The position numbers and the translations under genes are program-made. A DNA stretch of 7,811 bases. Source: RGIG1681 sp045594425. Lineage in GTDB: Bacteria > Bacillota > Clostridia > Christensenellales > UBA1242. Shown here one piece after another: positions 1-6,447 of this stretch; the stretch's first letter is position 1; each line of letters begins with the position of its first letter. Location of the stretch: NCBI GenBank assembly GCA_045594425.1, contig JAZNYK010000010.1, forward strand, positions 1-7,811, written 5' to 3'. The notes below the pieces were generated by a model, which ran no database searches, was not told the DNA's origin, and saw nothing but the letters and a program-made list of their open reading frames with translations.

Positions 1-210
1 TTAAAAAGAACAAAAATTTCTTTTTCAAAGCCTGTTTTATTTAGATAATTTTATTTTTTGAGATTTACTCTTATTATATATTTTGTTAATTTGTTAATAA
101 GTGTCATAAATTCTGATTTTATCAGTATTTGCAAGGTTAAAAGTTATTATTTTTTTATTGTTTTTTATTTATTTTTTTTAACAATTTTTGACATATTTTT
201 TTATCAAAGT

Positions 211-885
211 TTAAATAGTTACAAAATCCCCATAAAAATGATTTATAATTTCTTTAAAATCCATTCCATTTTTTGATAACTGGCTGGCTTTTTCGAAATT
301 AAACTCTTGATTAGGTGTTGTTCCAAATATTTTTATTTCTGTTAAATTATTTGATATCTCTTTTATATTGTTAGAAGGAATATTGAATTTGTTTGAAAGG
401 TCTTCAAATAAAATGGTTTTTCCTCCAACAATAAATCCTGTTACAACTTTGTCATCTGAAAAAACAGGTTCAATTGAAGATATGCTTGAAACAGAAATAT
501 TATTTTCTGATAGATATTTTAAAAGGTCATATTTTTTGATTGATACACACCAGTCTTTTGATTCTTGATTTTCAGTAAGTTCTGGTTCTTCATAGTTTTT
601 TAAAACAAGACCACTTGTTTGATTTACAATATCTAATATATGTTTATTTGAAATGTTATATTCTTTTTGTATATTAACATTTTTATTTTTTGCTTTTGTT
701 CTAACAACAACAGAAAGTGCTTTTAGTGTTTCATCGTCAAGCGATGAAACGTCATAGTTTTTTTCTATTTCACTTGCAACATATTTGTCAAGACTGTCTG
801 CACTGGCACTTTGTTTGTTAGATGAGCAAGCACAAAAAATAAAACAACACAAAAATAGTAAATAAAAACAAAATAGTTTCTTCAT
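211..885 (-). CDS. Lipoprotein with a degenerate SpoIID/LytB-like domain
   Basis: A 224-residue predicted lipoprotein. I start it at the ATG at 885. A TTG 36 bases upstream is in frame but would put 12 charged residues before the signal peptide, and neither start has a clear Shine-Dalgarno. Residues 1-20 are Lys-Lys plus a Cys-rich hydrophobic stretch ending in FCAC, an imperfect lipobox with Cys20 as the lipidation site, so it should sit on the outer face of the membrane. The rest follows the SpoIID/amidase-enhancer pattern: LDKYV (32-36), ETLKALSVVVRTKA (52-65, compare eALKAQAvaaRTya), ILDIVNQTSGLVL (83-95, compare the TxGxVL segment), VTGFIVGGK (148-156), and KNGMDFKEIINHFY (205-218, compare the C-terminal GxsyxeILxhYY). 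SpoIID proteins are lytic transglycosylases acting on denuded glycan in forespore engulfment. The family assignment is by pattern from memory. The FHSxSGG and GHGVGMSQYGA signatures are absent, so enzymatic activity is doubtful. Confidence 0.68.
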   Translation of the reverse strand: MKKLFCFYLLFLCCFIFCACSSNKQSASADSLDKYVASEIEKNYDVSSLDDETLKALSVVVRTKAKNKNVNIQKEYNISNKHILDIVNQTSGLVLKNYEEPELTENQESKDWCVSIKKYDLLKYLSENNISVSSISSIEPVFSDDKVVTGFIVGGKTILFEDLSNKFNIPSNNIKEISNNLTEIKIFGTTPNQEFNFEKASQLSKNGMDFKEIINHFYGDFVTI

Positions 886-953
886 ATTTTTAGTGTATTT
901 TTCTTTTGTTTTTTTATTCAAAATAAAATAAAAAAAATCTACAAAAAATTTTA

Positions 954-983
954 ATCATAGATATGTCTTTTTATTTGAGTAAA
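954..983 (-). promoter_or_regulatory. Candidate promoter for the SpoIID-like lipoprotein
   Basis: Read on the minus strand, TTTACT (983-978) is followed after 18 bases by TATGAT (959-954). These match the sigma-A consensus at 4 of 6 and 5 of 6 positions. Transcription would start near 947 and leave a leader of about 60 bases before the ATG at 885. The DNA is very AT-rich, so chance matches are likely. Confidence 0.35.
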
Positions 984-1003
984 ATTTCAAATTATGATAA
1001 TAT
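975..1003 (+). promoter_or_regulatory. Candidate promoter for cca
   Basis: TTGAGT (975-980) is followed after 17 bases by TAATAT (998-1003). An overlapping better -10, GATAAT (996-1001), would have a short 15-base spacer. Either places the start of transcription about 30 bases before the cca ATG. The -35 overlaps that of the divergent candidate promoter (978-983 on the other strand). It is supported only by motif match and position. Confidence 0.35.
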
Positions 1004-1020
1004 TATTTTGTAAAATATAA

Positions 1021-1030
1021 AGTGAGAGAG
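1021..1030 (+). promoter_or_regulatory. Ribosome binding site deciding the cca start
   Basis: The purine stretch AGTGAGAGAG ends 8 bases before the ATG at 1039, a normal Shine-Dalgarno spacing. It ends only 2 bases before an in-frame GTG at 1033, which is too close, so the ATG is the better start. Confidence 0.6.
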
Positions 1031-1038
1031 TAGTGATT

Positions 1039-2436
1039 ATGGTAAAAATTTCTCCAGAACTAAAAGAACTTGCCAAAATTTTTGAAAGCAACAATAAAAA
1101 ACTATACATTGTTGGTGGCTATGTTCGTGATTCTTATCTTGGAATTCAAAGCGTGATTCGTGATGATGTTGACCTTTGTTCAAATGTTAAGCCAAAAGAA
1201 CTCAAAAAAATGCTTGAAGGCACAAGGTTTGAAGTTAAAAGCATGAATGAAACAGTTGGTGTTATGGCTATTTTTGGAAAAAGAAAATATGAACACGCAA
1301 CTTTCAGAAAAGAAATTTATGAAACAGAATCTCATATGCCAGATAGGGTTGAGTTTATCAATTCACTTGAAGAAGACGCAAGACGCCGTGATTTTAGAAT
1401 AAACGCTATTTATTATGATATTTTAGGAAATGAGTTTGTTGACCCTCTTGGTGGTATTGATGACTTAAAAAATAGAATCATCACAACAGTAAAAGTTCCT
1501 AAACTTGTGTTTAATGATGACCCTGAAAGAATTTTACGTCTTGTTAGATTTGCTTGCGCATTAGGGCTTTCTATTCCTGAAGAAGAAATGTTTTATGCAA
1601 AGCAAAATGCCTATAAACTTAAATTTATTTCTCAATTTAGATTAAGAAGTGAATTTGAAAGAATTTTAACAGCAGACCAAATTTATCCAGAACTTTTGTA
1701 TACACGTGACGCTCACTTTAGAGCAATGGTTCTTCTTGGTGAACTTGATGCATGGCGTGTTATATTGCCGGCAGTTGAAGAAATTAGAAAAACTAGTGTT
1801 ATTGATAAAAAAGGTGAAAAAATTTATGACCATGTTTTAAACTGCTTGCTTAATTCTTCACCAAAAATCAGACTCGCAGTTTTACTTCATGATTGTGGCA
1901 AAGTTAAAACAATGGAAGAACGCAACAACTTTTTTGGAGCAAAAGAGTTTGTTGATGTTATTGTTGATAAAAACCTTGGCATAAACGGTCTTGGATATCC
2001 AAAACAAACTGTTAACAGAGTTATTCGAACAATTGCAGGTTATGATTTTAATGCTTGGGGGCTTGCTTCAACAAAAACACTCAAAAAGTTTGTTATTGAA
2101 AACCATGACATTATCGAAAATATCATAGAAATTAAAAATGTTGTTAAAAATGAAGGCGGAAGTGGAATCAGAAGAATTAAGTCTGCTGAAAAATTAAGAA
2201 AAGTTTATAATGATATGTTAAAAAATGGAGCACCATTTGATTTGCGTGATCTGCAAATTAAAGGTGATGATATTATCAAAGCCGTTCCAAAAATCAATCT
2301 TGAAAACCTTGATGAACTTCTTGATAAATTGTTGTTTAAAACAGCACTTAACCCAAAGATGAACAACAAGCAAGACTTGCTTGCTATGGCAAACAAAGTG
2401 ATAAATTCAAAACGTGATTATTATTTAGAACAATGA
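1039..2436 (+). CDS. cca: tRNA nucleotidyltransferase (CCA-adding enzyme), class II, with HD-like domain
   Basis: 465 residues from the ATG at 1039. The class II nucleotidyltransferase head is clear: LYIVGGYVRD (22-31) with the nucleotide-binding GG, the metal-binding carboxylates in DVD (Asp43, Asp45), RRRDFRINAI (115-124), DPLGGIDDL (135-143), and NDDPERILRLVRF (159-171), whose D-D-x-x-R corresponds to the EDxxR element that selects CTP and ATP by pairing with protein side chains. An HD-like region follows with His265 and His284-Asp285 (LLHDCGK). The enzyme adds or repairs the 3' CCA of tRNAs in the cytoplasm. Bacterial poly(A) polymerase belongs to the same family. CCA addition is the better call for a single low-GC Gram-positive-type copy, but the sequence alone does not separate them fully. 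The gene runs divergently from the lipoprotein gene and ends in TGA 130 bases before the VanW gene. Confidence 0.9.
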   Translation: MVKISPELKELAKIFESNNKKLYIVGGYVRDSYLGIQSVIRDDVDLCSNVKPKELKKMLEGTRFEVKSMNETVGVMAIFGKRKYEHATFRKEIYETESHMPDRVEFINSLEEDARRRDFRINAIYYDILGNEFVDPLGGIDDLKNRIITTVKVPKLVFNDDPERILRLVRFACALGLSIPEEEMFYAKQNAYKLKFISQFRLRSEFERILTADQIYPELLYTRDAHFRAMVLLGELDAWRVILPAVEEIRKTSVIDKKGEKIYDHVLNCLLNSSPKIRLAVLLHDCGKVKTMEERNNFFGAKEFVDVIVDKNLGINGLGYPKQTVNRVIRTIAGYDFNAWGLASTKTLKKFVIENHDIIENIIEIKNVVKNEGGSGIRRIKSAEKLRKVYNDMLKNGAPFDLRDLQIKGDDIIKAVPKINLENLDELLDKLLFKTALNPKMNNKQDLLAMANKVINSKRDYYLEQ

Positions 2437-2463
2437 TTATTTTAGCGTGTGTTAGTTTTGTTG

Positions 2464-2495
2464 TTTGCACCTGCATGATTGCAAAGTTTTGCACC
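2464..2495 (+). repeat. TTTGCACC direct repeat with an inverted TTGCAAA between the copies
   Basis: TTTGCACC occurs at 2464-2471 and again at 2488-2495, 24 bases apart. Between them TTGCAAA (2479-2485) is the inverse of the core, so TTTGCA (2464-2469) and TGCAAA (2480-2485) could form a 6-pair hairpin with a 10-base loop. The cluster lies just after cca and about 70-100 bases before the VanW start. It could be an operator or a weak terminator. The T-run after the hairpin is only four bases, so termination is not convincing. Confidence 0.35.
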
Positions 2496-2515
2496 AAAAA
2501 GAAATGTTTTAAAAT

Positions 2516-2560
2516 TACAATAAAAAACAGCAAATAAAATGTCGAAATTTGTAACATAAT
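2516..2560 (+). promoter_or_regulatory. Candidate -10 boxes upstream of the VanW gene
   Basis: Two -10-like hexamers precede the VanW gene: TACAAT (2516-2521) and CATAAT (2555-2560), each 5 of 6 matches to consensus. Neither has a good -35 at 16-18 bases. The second ends 6 bases before the ATG at 2567, which would give an mRNA starting at or next to the start codon. The first would give a leader of about 40 bases. Confidence 0.3.
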
Positions 2561-2566
2561 AAGAGT

Positions 2567-3817
2567 ATGCGAAAAACAATTTTGTTTTTTGGTTTACTCT
2601 TATTTTTTGTTTGTCCGTTTTTTGTGCGAGAGAACAAAACAGCGGATTTTTGTTATGCTCAAACAAATAGCAGTTTTTTTCAAAATTATAAGTTTGTTGC
2701 AGGTGAAAACATTTTTGATTTTTCAGTTGAAGAATTATCAAAAAATGTGGAACTTTCAAAAACACAAAATTGGTTACTGTCAAAACACAAAAACCGTTTT
2801 GAAATAGTGCGAGATGTGGAGCAAATGGGTTTGACTAAAAAAGAAGCAATTTGTTATGCCTTTCCTGAAATAAAATATATGTTGCAAACTATTCAAAACA
2901 AAGTTACAAAACAACCAACCCCAAATGATGTTCAAGTTGTTTTAAACAAATGTGAAATAAAAATAAAAAATGGAAGTATTGGGCAGTTTGTTAATGAACA
3001 ATTGTTTTTTGATGAGTTTTATGAACAAATAAAAAATAAAAAACCCCTAAACAAGTTTAATTTAGAGGTTGTTAAATTTGAATTAAAAAGTAACCTTGCA
3101 TCTGATTTTGTCGAAAGGGGATACTTTTCAACAGATTTTTCAAGCAGTTCTATTGAACGAAAAAATAATATAAAAACAGCACTTGCTTGCTTTGATGGTT
3201 TTGTTTTAAATGAGGGTGAGGTTTTAAGTTTTAATAAAACCACAGGCACTAGAAGCGAAAGCAATGGTTACAAACAAGCAAAAATAATAACTGATGGAAC
3301 ATTCACAAGTGGTTTTGGTGGAGGTGTTTGTCAAGTTTCAACAACGCTTTACAATGCGTGCCTTTTGGCAGGACTTGAAATTGTTGAAGTTCATCCACAC
3401 AGTTTACCTGTTGGTTATGTAGAGCCTAGTTTTGATGCCATGGTAAACATGGGGTCAAGTGACCTTGTTATAAAAAACAACACAGGTTCAAAAATAATAT
3501 TCACAACAAGCAATCAAGGCGACCAATGCAAAGTGAAAATTTTTGGCAAAAAAAACAAATATAGAATCACAAGAATAAGTGAAAAAACCAAAGCAATTTC
3601 TGGCGGGGTTGAAGTGGTTGAAAAAGATTATAAAAAATTTGGTTTAGAAAACCTTGCTGTTGGTGAAGAAAAAAGAATTTCTTTTGCAAAAGACGGTTAT
3701 GCTTCTGTTGGATATTTAAATTATTTTGATGAAAACGGAACTTTAATAAAATCCTTAAAGATTAGGGAAAACGAATATAAGCCAGTTAAAGGCGTTGTTG
3801 TTAAAAGAGAAAGTTGA
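2567..3817 (+). CDS. Secreted or membrane-anchored VanW-domain protein
   Basis: 416 residues, ending in tandem TGA-TAA. Residues 1-20 are Arg-Lys plus a strongly hydrophobic stretch; cleavage after CYA (29-31) is possible, otherwise this is an N-terminal anchor, so the body is extracytoplasmic. Residues 35-125 are unassigned. About 126-180 (NKCEIKIKNGSIG onward) resembles the peptidoglycan-binding-4 type module that often precedes VanW. The VanW core spans about 185-330: LSFNKTTGTR (220-229), NGYKQA (233-238), GGGVCQVSTTLYNA (251-264, Cys255), HPHSLPVGY (276-284), and Asp290. Residues 345-416 look G5-like. VanW was named from vancomycin-resistance clusters, but most copies lie outside them and no other van gene is visible here. 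VanW domains have been reported as L,D-transpeptidase catalytic domains in Clostridioides difficile, so a role in peptidoglycan cross-linking is a reasonable inference. Family is sure, activity is not. Confidence 0.9.
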   Translation: MRKTILFFGLLLFFVCPFFVRENKTADFCYAQTNSSFFQNYKFVAGENIFDFSVEELSKNVELSKTQNWLLSKHKNRFEIVRDVEQMGLTKKEAICYAFPEIKYMLQTIQNKVTKQPTPNDVQVVLNKCEIKIKNGSIGQFVNEQLFFDEFYEQIKNKKPLNKFNLEVVKFELKSNLASDFVERGYFSTDFSSSSIERKNNIKTALACFDGFVLNEGEVLSFNKTTGTRSESNGYKQAKIITDGTFTSGFGGGVCQVSTTLYNACLLAGLEIVEVHPHSLPVGYVEPSFDAMVNMGSSDLVIKNNTGSKIIFTTSNQGDQCKVKIFGKKNKYRITRISEKTKAISGGVEVVEKDYKKFGLENLAVGEEKRISFAKDGYASVGYLNYFDENGTLIKSLKIRENEYKPVKGVVVKRES

Positions 3818-3902
3818 TAAAACACATATTGCATAATAAAAATTTGTGATAAACAGGGCTAAAAATCAAACAAAAAATAATACATAAAATATTGAAAAAT
3901 TA

Positions 3903-3931
3903 TTGTGAAAATTTGGCTATCGTGATAGAAT
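3903..3931 (+). promoter_or_regulatory. Sigma-A-type promoter of leuS with extended -10
   Basis: TTGTGA (3903-3908) and TAGAAT (3926-3931) are separated by exactly 17 bases. A TG one base before the -10 gives the extended form TGATAGAAT. Transcription would start near 3938, leaving a leader of about 34 bases. It is the best promoter in the window and suggests leuS is transcribed independently of the VanW gene. Confidence 0.6.
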
Positions 3932-3959
3932 AAGTCTGTTATTAAAAATTTTATTAAAC

Positions 3960-3968
3960 GGGGACAGG
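3960..3968 (+). promoter_or_regulatory. Ribosome binding site of leuS
   Basis: GGGGACAGG lies just upstream of the ATG at 3972. The GGGGA part is 7 bases from the ATG, a usable Shine-Dalgarno spacing. It stands out in a very AT-rich stretch and supports this start. Confidence 0.6.
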
Positions 3969-3971
3969 CTT

Positions 3972-6383
3972 ATGAAAAATTATAACCCAGCCGAGATTGA
4001 AGCAAAATGGCAACAATATTGGGACAAACACAACACATATAGCGTTGAAAATCACGCTGAAGGAAAGGAAAATGAATATATATTAATTGAATTTCCTTAT
4101 CCATCAGGTATTGGTTTGCACCTAGGTCACTGCAGAAGTTACACTGCAATTGATGCTGTTGCAAGAAAGAAAAGACTTTGTGGCAAAAACGTTCTCTTTC
4201 CTTTTGGAACAGACGCTTTTGGTTTGGAAGCAGAAAGAACAGCAATTCGTGAAAAGAAACTTCCACAAGAAATTGTTGAAAGAAATATAAACACTTTCCA
4301 CAAACAACTCAAAGGCATTGGTTTGTCTTTTGATTGGAACAGAACAATCAATTCTTGTGATGAAGATTATTATAAATGGACACAATGGCAATTCATTCAA
4401 TTTTTCAAAAAGGGTCTTGCTGAAAAACAAGAAACAACAGTTAACTGGTGCCCAAACTGTGGCGTTTTGGCAAATGAAGAAGTTGAAGACGGAACTTGCT
4501 GTCAATGTCATGCAGAAACAACTCAAAAAGCAAAAGCACAATGGGTTTTAAAAATGACAAAGTATGGCGAACGCCTTGCTGATGACCTTTCAAAAACAGA
4601 ATATCTTGAACATATTAAAACCAGCCAACTTAATTGGATTGGAAAATCTGAAGGTGTTGAAGTTGATTTCAAAATCAAACAAGGTGGAGAATTCTCAATC
4701 TTCACTACTTGCATCGAAACAATCTATGGTATCACCTTTATGGTTCTTGCTCCAGAAAGCAAAATTGTTGATGGTTTGAAAGACAAAATTCAAAACTGGG
4801 ATGCTGTTTTGAAATACAGAGCAGAAACTGCCAAAAAGAGCGAGTTTGACAGAATTGAAATGAATAAAGACAAGTCTGGTTTAAAACTCGAAGGAATCAC
4901 CGCAATTAACCCTGCAAATGGCAAAGAGGTTGATGTTTATATTGGTGACTTTGTTCTTGCTGGTTATGGAACAGGTGCTGTTATGGCGGTTCCAACTCAT
5001 GACCAACGTGACTATGAATTTGCTGACAAATTTGGAATTCCAAAAATCCAAGTTATTGAAGGAGATGTTTCTGAAAAAGCCCTTGAAAAATACGATTATT
5101 TAGGCAAAGGCATCAAACTTATTAATTCAGAAGAATTTACAGGTTTGACTGTTGAAGAAGCAAAAGAAGCAATCACAAACAAACTTGTGAAAGCAGGTGT
5201 TGCTAGAAAGAAACTTAATTTCAAAATGCGTGACTGGATATTCTCTAGACAACGTTATTGGGGTGAACCAATCCCAATGATTAACTGTCCAAAATGCGGA
5301 TGGGTTCCAGAAAAAGAAGAAAATCTTCCAATTGTTCTTCCACAAGTTGAATCATATGAACCAACAAAAGACGGTGAAAGTCCACTTTCTGTTATTGATA
5401 GTTGGGTTAACACCACCTGTCCTTGTTGTGGTGCCCCTGCAAAACGTGAAACCGACACAATGCCTGGTTGGGCAGGTTCAAGTTGGTATTTCTTGAGATA
5501 TTGTGACCCACACAACAAAAATGAATTTGCTAGCAAAGAAGCACTTAAAGCATGGCTTCCAGTAAACCTTTATAATGGCGGAAACGAACACACAACACGT
5601 CACTTGCTTTATGCTAGATTCTGGGTTAAGGTTCTTTATGATTTAGACCTTGTTCCAGTTGATGAACCATTCAAAAAGAGAATTTCTCAAGGTTTGATTT
5701 TGGGTGCAGACGGCAAAAAAATGAGCAAGTCCGCAGGCAATGGCATTGACCCAAGAATCATGGTTGAAAAATATGGTGCAGACTCACTTCGTGTTTGGAT
5801 GTCATTTATTGGGGAATATTCTGAAAAAGCAACATGGAGTGAAGAAGGTTTGAAAGCCTGCAACAAACTCTTGTCAAGAATTTGGAATATGCAAGAAATG
5901 GTTAGCGGAAATGGTGAAACGCCAGAACTTCGTTTTGCTGTTAACAGTGCAGTTAAAAAAGTGTCTAGCGATATAGACACAACAAAATTCAACACAGCAG
6001 TTTCTGCTATCATGATTTTGGTTAATGAAATCTACAAAGTTGGAAAACTCACAAACGATGAGTATAAAAAACTTCTTCTTTTAATCAGTCCATTTGCTCC
6101 ACACCTTGCAAATGAACTTTATGAAACCATGGGTTATGGCGAAAAAATTGAAGATTCTTCTTGGCCAGAAGTTGATGAATCTGCACTCGTTTTGGATGAA
6201 ATTGAAATTCCTGTTCAAATTAATGGAAAGGTTAGAGCAGTTGTAAGCGTTCCAAGTGATGCAAACCAAGATGAAATTTTAGATATTGCAAAATCAAAAG
6301 AAGATGTTGCAAAACACTTAACAGGAAATATTGTAAAAGTTATTTATGTTCCAAAGAAGATTTTGAACATTATTGTAAAATAA
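3972..6383 (+). CDS. leuS: Leucyl-tRNA synthetase
   Basis: 803 residues, normal for a bacterial LeuRS. It charges tRNA-Leu with leucine in the cytoplasm using ATP. Class I signatures are present: HLGH (50-53, the HIGH motif) after FPYPSGIG, and KMSKS (583-587). Cysteines at 160/163 with 176, 177 and 179, and at 439/442 with 483, 485 and 486, look like zinc knuckles. The CP1 editing domain covers about 225-418. Its second half keeps GTGAVMAVPTHDQRDYEF (333-350), but the threonine-rich motif usually written TTRPDT reads TTCIET (245-250). RQRYWGEPIP (427-436), AGSSWYFLRY (501-510) and the C-terminal VQINGKVRA (748-756) are typical. GLEAER (84-89) replaces the usual GLPAEN. It has its own promoter and ribosome binding site and a terminator 20 bases after the stop. 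G+C looks higher than in the flanking genes, as is common for a highly expressed gene. Confidence 0.97.
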   Translation: MKNYNPAEIEAKWQQYWDKHNTYSVENHAEGKENEYILIEFPYPSGIGLHLGHCRSYTAIDAVARKKRLCGKNVLFPFGTDAFGLEAERTAIREKKLPQEIVERNINTFHKQLKGIGLSFDWNRTINSCDEDYYKWTQWQFIQFFKKGLAEKQETTVNWCPNCGVLANEEVEDGTCCQCHAETTQKAKAQWVLKMTKYGERLADDLSKTEYLEHIKTSQLNWIGKSEGVEVDFKIKQGGEFSIFTTCIETIYGITFMVLAPESKIVDGLKDKIQNWDAVLKYRAETAKKSEFDRIEMNKDKSGLKLEGITAINPANGKEVDVYIGDFVLAGYGTGAVMAVPTHDQRDYEFADKFGIPKIQVIEGDVSEKALEKYDYLGKGIKLINSEEFTGLTVEEAKEAITNKLVKAGVARKKLNFKMRDWIFSRQRYWGEPIPMINCPKCGWVPEKEENLPIVLPQVESYEPTKDGESPLSVIDSWVNTTCPCCGAPAKRETDTMPGWAGSSWYFLRYCDPHNKNEFASKEALKAWLPVNLYNGGNEHTTRHLLYARFWVKVLYDLDLVPVDEPFKKRISQGLILGADGKKMSKSAGNGIDPRIMVEKYGADSLRVWMSFIGEYSEKATWSEEGLKACNKLLSRIWNMQEMVSGNGETPELRFAVNSAVKKVSSDIDTTKFNTAVSAIMILVNEIYKVGKLTNDEYKKLLLLISPFAPHLANELYETMGYGEKIEDSSWPEVDESALVLDEIEIPVQINGKVRAVVSVPSDANQDEILDIAKSKEDVAKHLTGNIVKVIYVPKKILNIIVK

Positions 6384-6403
6384 AAAATTAGACAAAATTC
6401 GAC

Positions 6404-6438
6404 AAAAAAAACACACCTCAAAACAGGGGTGTGTTTTT
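6404..6438. terminator. Bidirectional rho-independent terminator
   Basis: ACACACCTC (6411-6419) pairs with GGGGTGTGT (6426-6434), eight Watson-Crick pairs and one wobble, around the six-base loop AAAACA. Seven A's (6404-6410) precede the stem and a T-run (6434-6438) follows it, so either strand gives a hairpin plus a U-tract. It sits between the leuS stop (6383) and the stop of the converging minus-strand gene (6448) and can serve both. Confidence 0.85.
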
Positions 6439-6447
6439 ATTATAAAA

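Noticed and set aside
3..25. Perfect 8-base inverted repeat AAAAAGAA / TTCTTTTT near the left edge
   Set aside because: It is made almost only of A and T, lies about 185 bases beyond the lipoprotein stop, and is not followed by a U-tract on the minus strand. It is not convincing as a terminator.
113..125. Small palindrome CTGAT-TTT-ATCAG downstream of the lipoprotein gene
   Set aside because: The 5-pair stem with a 3-base loop has no T-run on either side, and such matches are expected by chance here.
58..276. A 72-codon open frame on the + strand rich in Phe and Ile
   Set aside because: It starts with TTG, is a by-product of T-rich DNA, and overlaps the end of the better supported lipoprotein gene.
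886..921. In-frame N-terminal extension of the lipoprotein from a TTG
   Set aside because: It would add 12 mostly polar residues before the signal peptide and has no better ribosome binding site. The ATG at 885 gives a normal lipoprotein signal.
2434..2436. Possible use of TGA as tryptophan (mycoplasma-type code)
   Set aside because: TGG is used for tryptophan throughout, no conserved core contains an in-frame TGA, and cca and the VanW gene end naturally at TGA.
2442..2783. A 113-codon open frame on the minus strand over the start of the VanW gene
   Set aside because: It is antisense to a clear signal peptide and coding region, and its product has no recognisable domain.
4122..4541. A 139-codon minus-strand open frame inside leuS
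   Set aside because: It is a shadow of the conserved leuS coding frame, with biased Cys/Phe/Ser composition.
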